Shown here: positions 62,832 through 64,000 of the stretch, piece by piece
Layout of the letters: the number at the start of each line of letters is the position of its first letter
Numbering within the stretch: position 1 is the first letter of the stretch
Assembly (NCBI RefSeq): GCF_900101395.1
Contig: NZ_FMZO01000011.1
Location: 109,692-173,691 of the forward strand
DNA: 64,000 bases
Source: Niabella drilacis
GTDB lineage: Bacteria > Bacteroidota > Bacteroidia > Chitinophagales > Chitinophagaceae
Direction: 5' to 3'
Translations under genes and position numbers: made by a program
The notes under the pieces: generated by a model
What the model saw: the letters and a program-made list of their open reading frames with translations, nothing else
Database searches by the model: none
What the model was told of the DNA's origin: nothing

Positions 62832-63028
62832 TAAATAAAGTAACACTACCGTTGCACCTGCATCGGATAAGGTTCCCGAAAGGCTTCACAGGGCCAGCGA
62901 AACCACCTATATGAAAACAAAGTCAATCCGCTGCAAGAGCTGGCAACAAAGCTCCGTATCCACTGCTTTCTATAACAACGGCCAGGGCAAAAACCCCGGC
63001 CGCTGAGATCAGATACGTATTAAAAATC

Positions 63029-64000
63029 TTACTCCTTCTCCACCTTGATCACCTTTGAATAGCTCACAGTACCATTTATATCTTTTTGTGCGATACGGAT
63101 ATAGGCCGGCTTCTCTCCTGCAGCTATTTCTTCCGTCATTTTTTTAGAACAGGCCGCAATAGTGAGCACCGCGGCAACCGCCAGCAGCCACCGGCTGCTT
63201 CTGCCGCGCACTGCCGGCAGCAGCAGCAAAGCTGCCAATCCCATACCTGCAACTGCAAGAGCACCCGCACCGGTGCTGAACTCATAATCCAGCGGTGTGG
63301 TTGAAGTACCACCTTTTGCTTTGCTGAGCACTGTGCCCAGGGCCTTCCAGTTCTTACCATCCATGGATCCTTCAACCGTGTATTCTTTACAGTTCTCTTC
63401 GGTAAGTGTATTCCATATCACATACAGCACACCATCCTTCCAGTAAGCCTGTATGGGACCAAATACGGCCGGCAACACCCGGTCCGGAGTAATCAGTAAA
63501 TACAGGGTGGCACTGGCGGTGGCTCCGCCGGCATCGGTTACCGTATACGGCACATTTAACGGACCGGTATAGCTGGCAACTGTGGGCGTATAAGTATAAG
63601 ATCCGTTACTGGTTACCGTAAGCGATCCCACAACAGTACCATCCGGACTTTTAACATCAACCGTAGCTGTTCCGCCGGACAGGGCCGTGCCTCCGATGCC
63701 GGTGATCGTTGTTGCATTGCCTTCCGGGTCCACATCATTGGCCTTTAAACCGGTGGCGGCAGTACGAACGATGGAAGCTCCCTGAACGGCGGTAGCATAG
63801 TCATCGCTGGCCGAAGTACTGTTGGCTGTTCCGGGAGCATTCACCGTTACTACCTGGTAGGAGCTGGTACATTTAGGCGTGGGAACAGACAGATCACATA
63901 CCTGGTAGGGAATGGTGTCTTTACCCACAAAACCAGGATCGGGTGTATAGGTAATATTACCCAGTGCATCTTTGGTTACCGTACCATGGGCCGGCTGCGT
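63029..64000 (-). CDS. Cadherin/VCBS-like surface protein, 5' end outside the window
   Basis: A partial protein, open to the window edge (at least 323 residues). It has a tandem Ig-like/VCBS-type region (GLKANDVDPEGNATTITGI..., SNGSYTYTPTVASYTGPLNVPYTVTD), then an FN3-like sorting-type domain (EYTVEGSMDGKNWKALGTVLS). That domain is interrupted by about 60 residues with two hydrophobic helices and a lipobox-like TIAACSKK, before its last strands resume (AYIRIAQKDINGTVSYSKVIKVEKE). The same ending occurs in the BspA-like gene at 6817. Secreted or surface role by inference. Confidence 0.75.
   Translation of the reverse strand, partial: TQPAHGTVTKDALGNITYTPDPGFVGKDTIPYQVCDLSVPTPKCTSSYQVVTVNAPGTANSTSASDDYATAVQGASIVRTAATGLKANDVDPEGNATTITGIGGTALSGGTATVDVKSPDGTVVGSLTVTSNGSYTYTPTVASYTGPLNVPYTVTDAGGATASATLYLLITPDRVLPAVFGPIQAYWKDGVLYVIWNTLTEENCKEYTVEGSMDGKNWKALGTVLSKAKGGTSTTPLDYEFSTGAGALAVAGMGLAALLLLPAVRGRSSRWLLAVAAVLTIAACSKKMTEEIAAGEKPAYIRIAQKDINGTVSYSKVIKVEKE

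Overview
The window looks like a chromosomal segment of a Bacteroidota, most probably a Chitinophagaceae member (Niabella/Chitinophaga-like). This is judged from gene families rather than a search: DUF3276 and DUF4254 proteins, LytS/LytTR regulation, SusC/D-free lipoprotein arrays, GMC oxidoreductase with a gluconate-2-dehydrogenase-subunit-3-like partner, and TAnnTTTG-type -7 promoter elements.

Layout. (1) 1-4742 is an AT-rich accessory segment: HNH nuclease, an HTH-ImmA/IrrE metalloprotease with paired palindromic operators, an orphan partner gene, a GIY-YIG-like/Myb-like protein inside nested inverted repeats, and a ParDE toxin-antitoxin pair. It ends against what looks like a truncated resident gene (4743-4861). 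(2) 4913-9631 holds small accessory enzymes (DoxX-like membrane protein, two RibD-C/DHFR-like reductases, a DUF1801 protein, a methyltransferase) and a BspA-like gene frameshifted in its signal peptide. (3) 9628-36750 is mostly core: phospholipase C, yihY-mltG-tilS-TPR on the minus strand, etfBA, a pair of exported TldD-like proteins (one without the metal motif), DUF3276, an ABC exporter, patatin, GMC/subunit-3 pair, proline dehydrogenase, thioesterase and FMN reductase, with one broken Uma2 gene. (4) aroQ and an MFS transporter (37382-39053) are flanked by two inverted copies of a 161-bp palindromic MITE; one copy inserted at the transporter's stop codon. (5) 39604-46991 is cell-envelope metabolism: DUF4254, GT9, S41 protease lipoprotein, M20 amidohydrolase, SPOR protein, SemiSWEET-like protein, GT2.

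(6) tRNA-Gly and tRNA-Leu are followed by a 5.3-kb islet (47332-52679) bounded by a 21-bp exact repeat of the tRNA-Leu 3' end. It carries a sulfatase, a GH29 fucosidase and decayed glycosidase/RHS pieces, but no recognisable integrase. TTTGACAC words near both ends could be recombinase arm sites. (7) 52827-62520 is the most interesting region: a LytTR response regulator and LytS-type kinase are divergently placed next to a same-strand run of lipoprotein genes. Five are YD-repeat-like; four of these share a GF-x-(Y/F)FG motif. Two further secreted proteins and an FMO-like flavoprotein lacking its NADPH domain follow. The intergenic region has three direct repeats TACCGYTGCCTCATT spaced 21 and 41 bp, a geometry expected of LytTR-type binding. 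I propose this as a candidate undescribed regulated surface-lipoprotein system. (8) The window ends inside a cadherin/VCBS-like surface protein whose C-terminal module recurs in the BspA-like gene at 6817.
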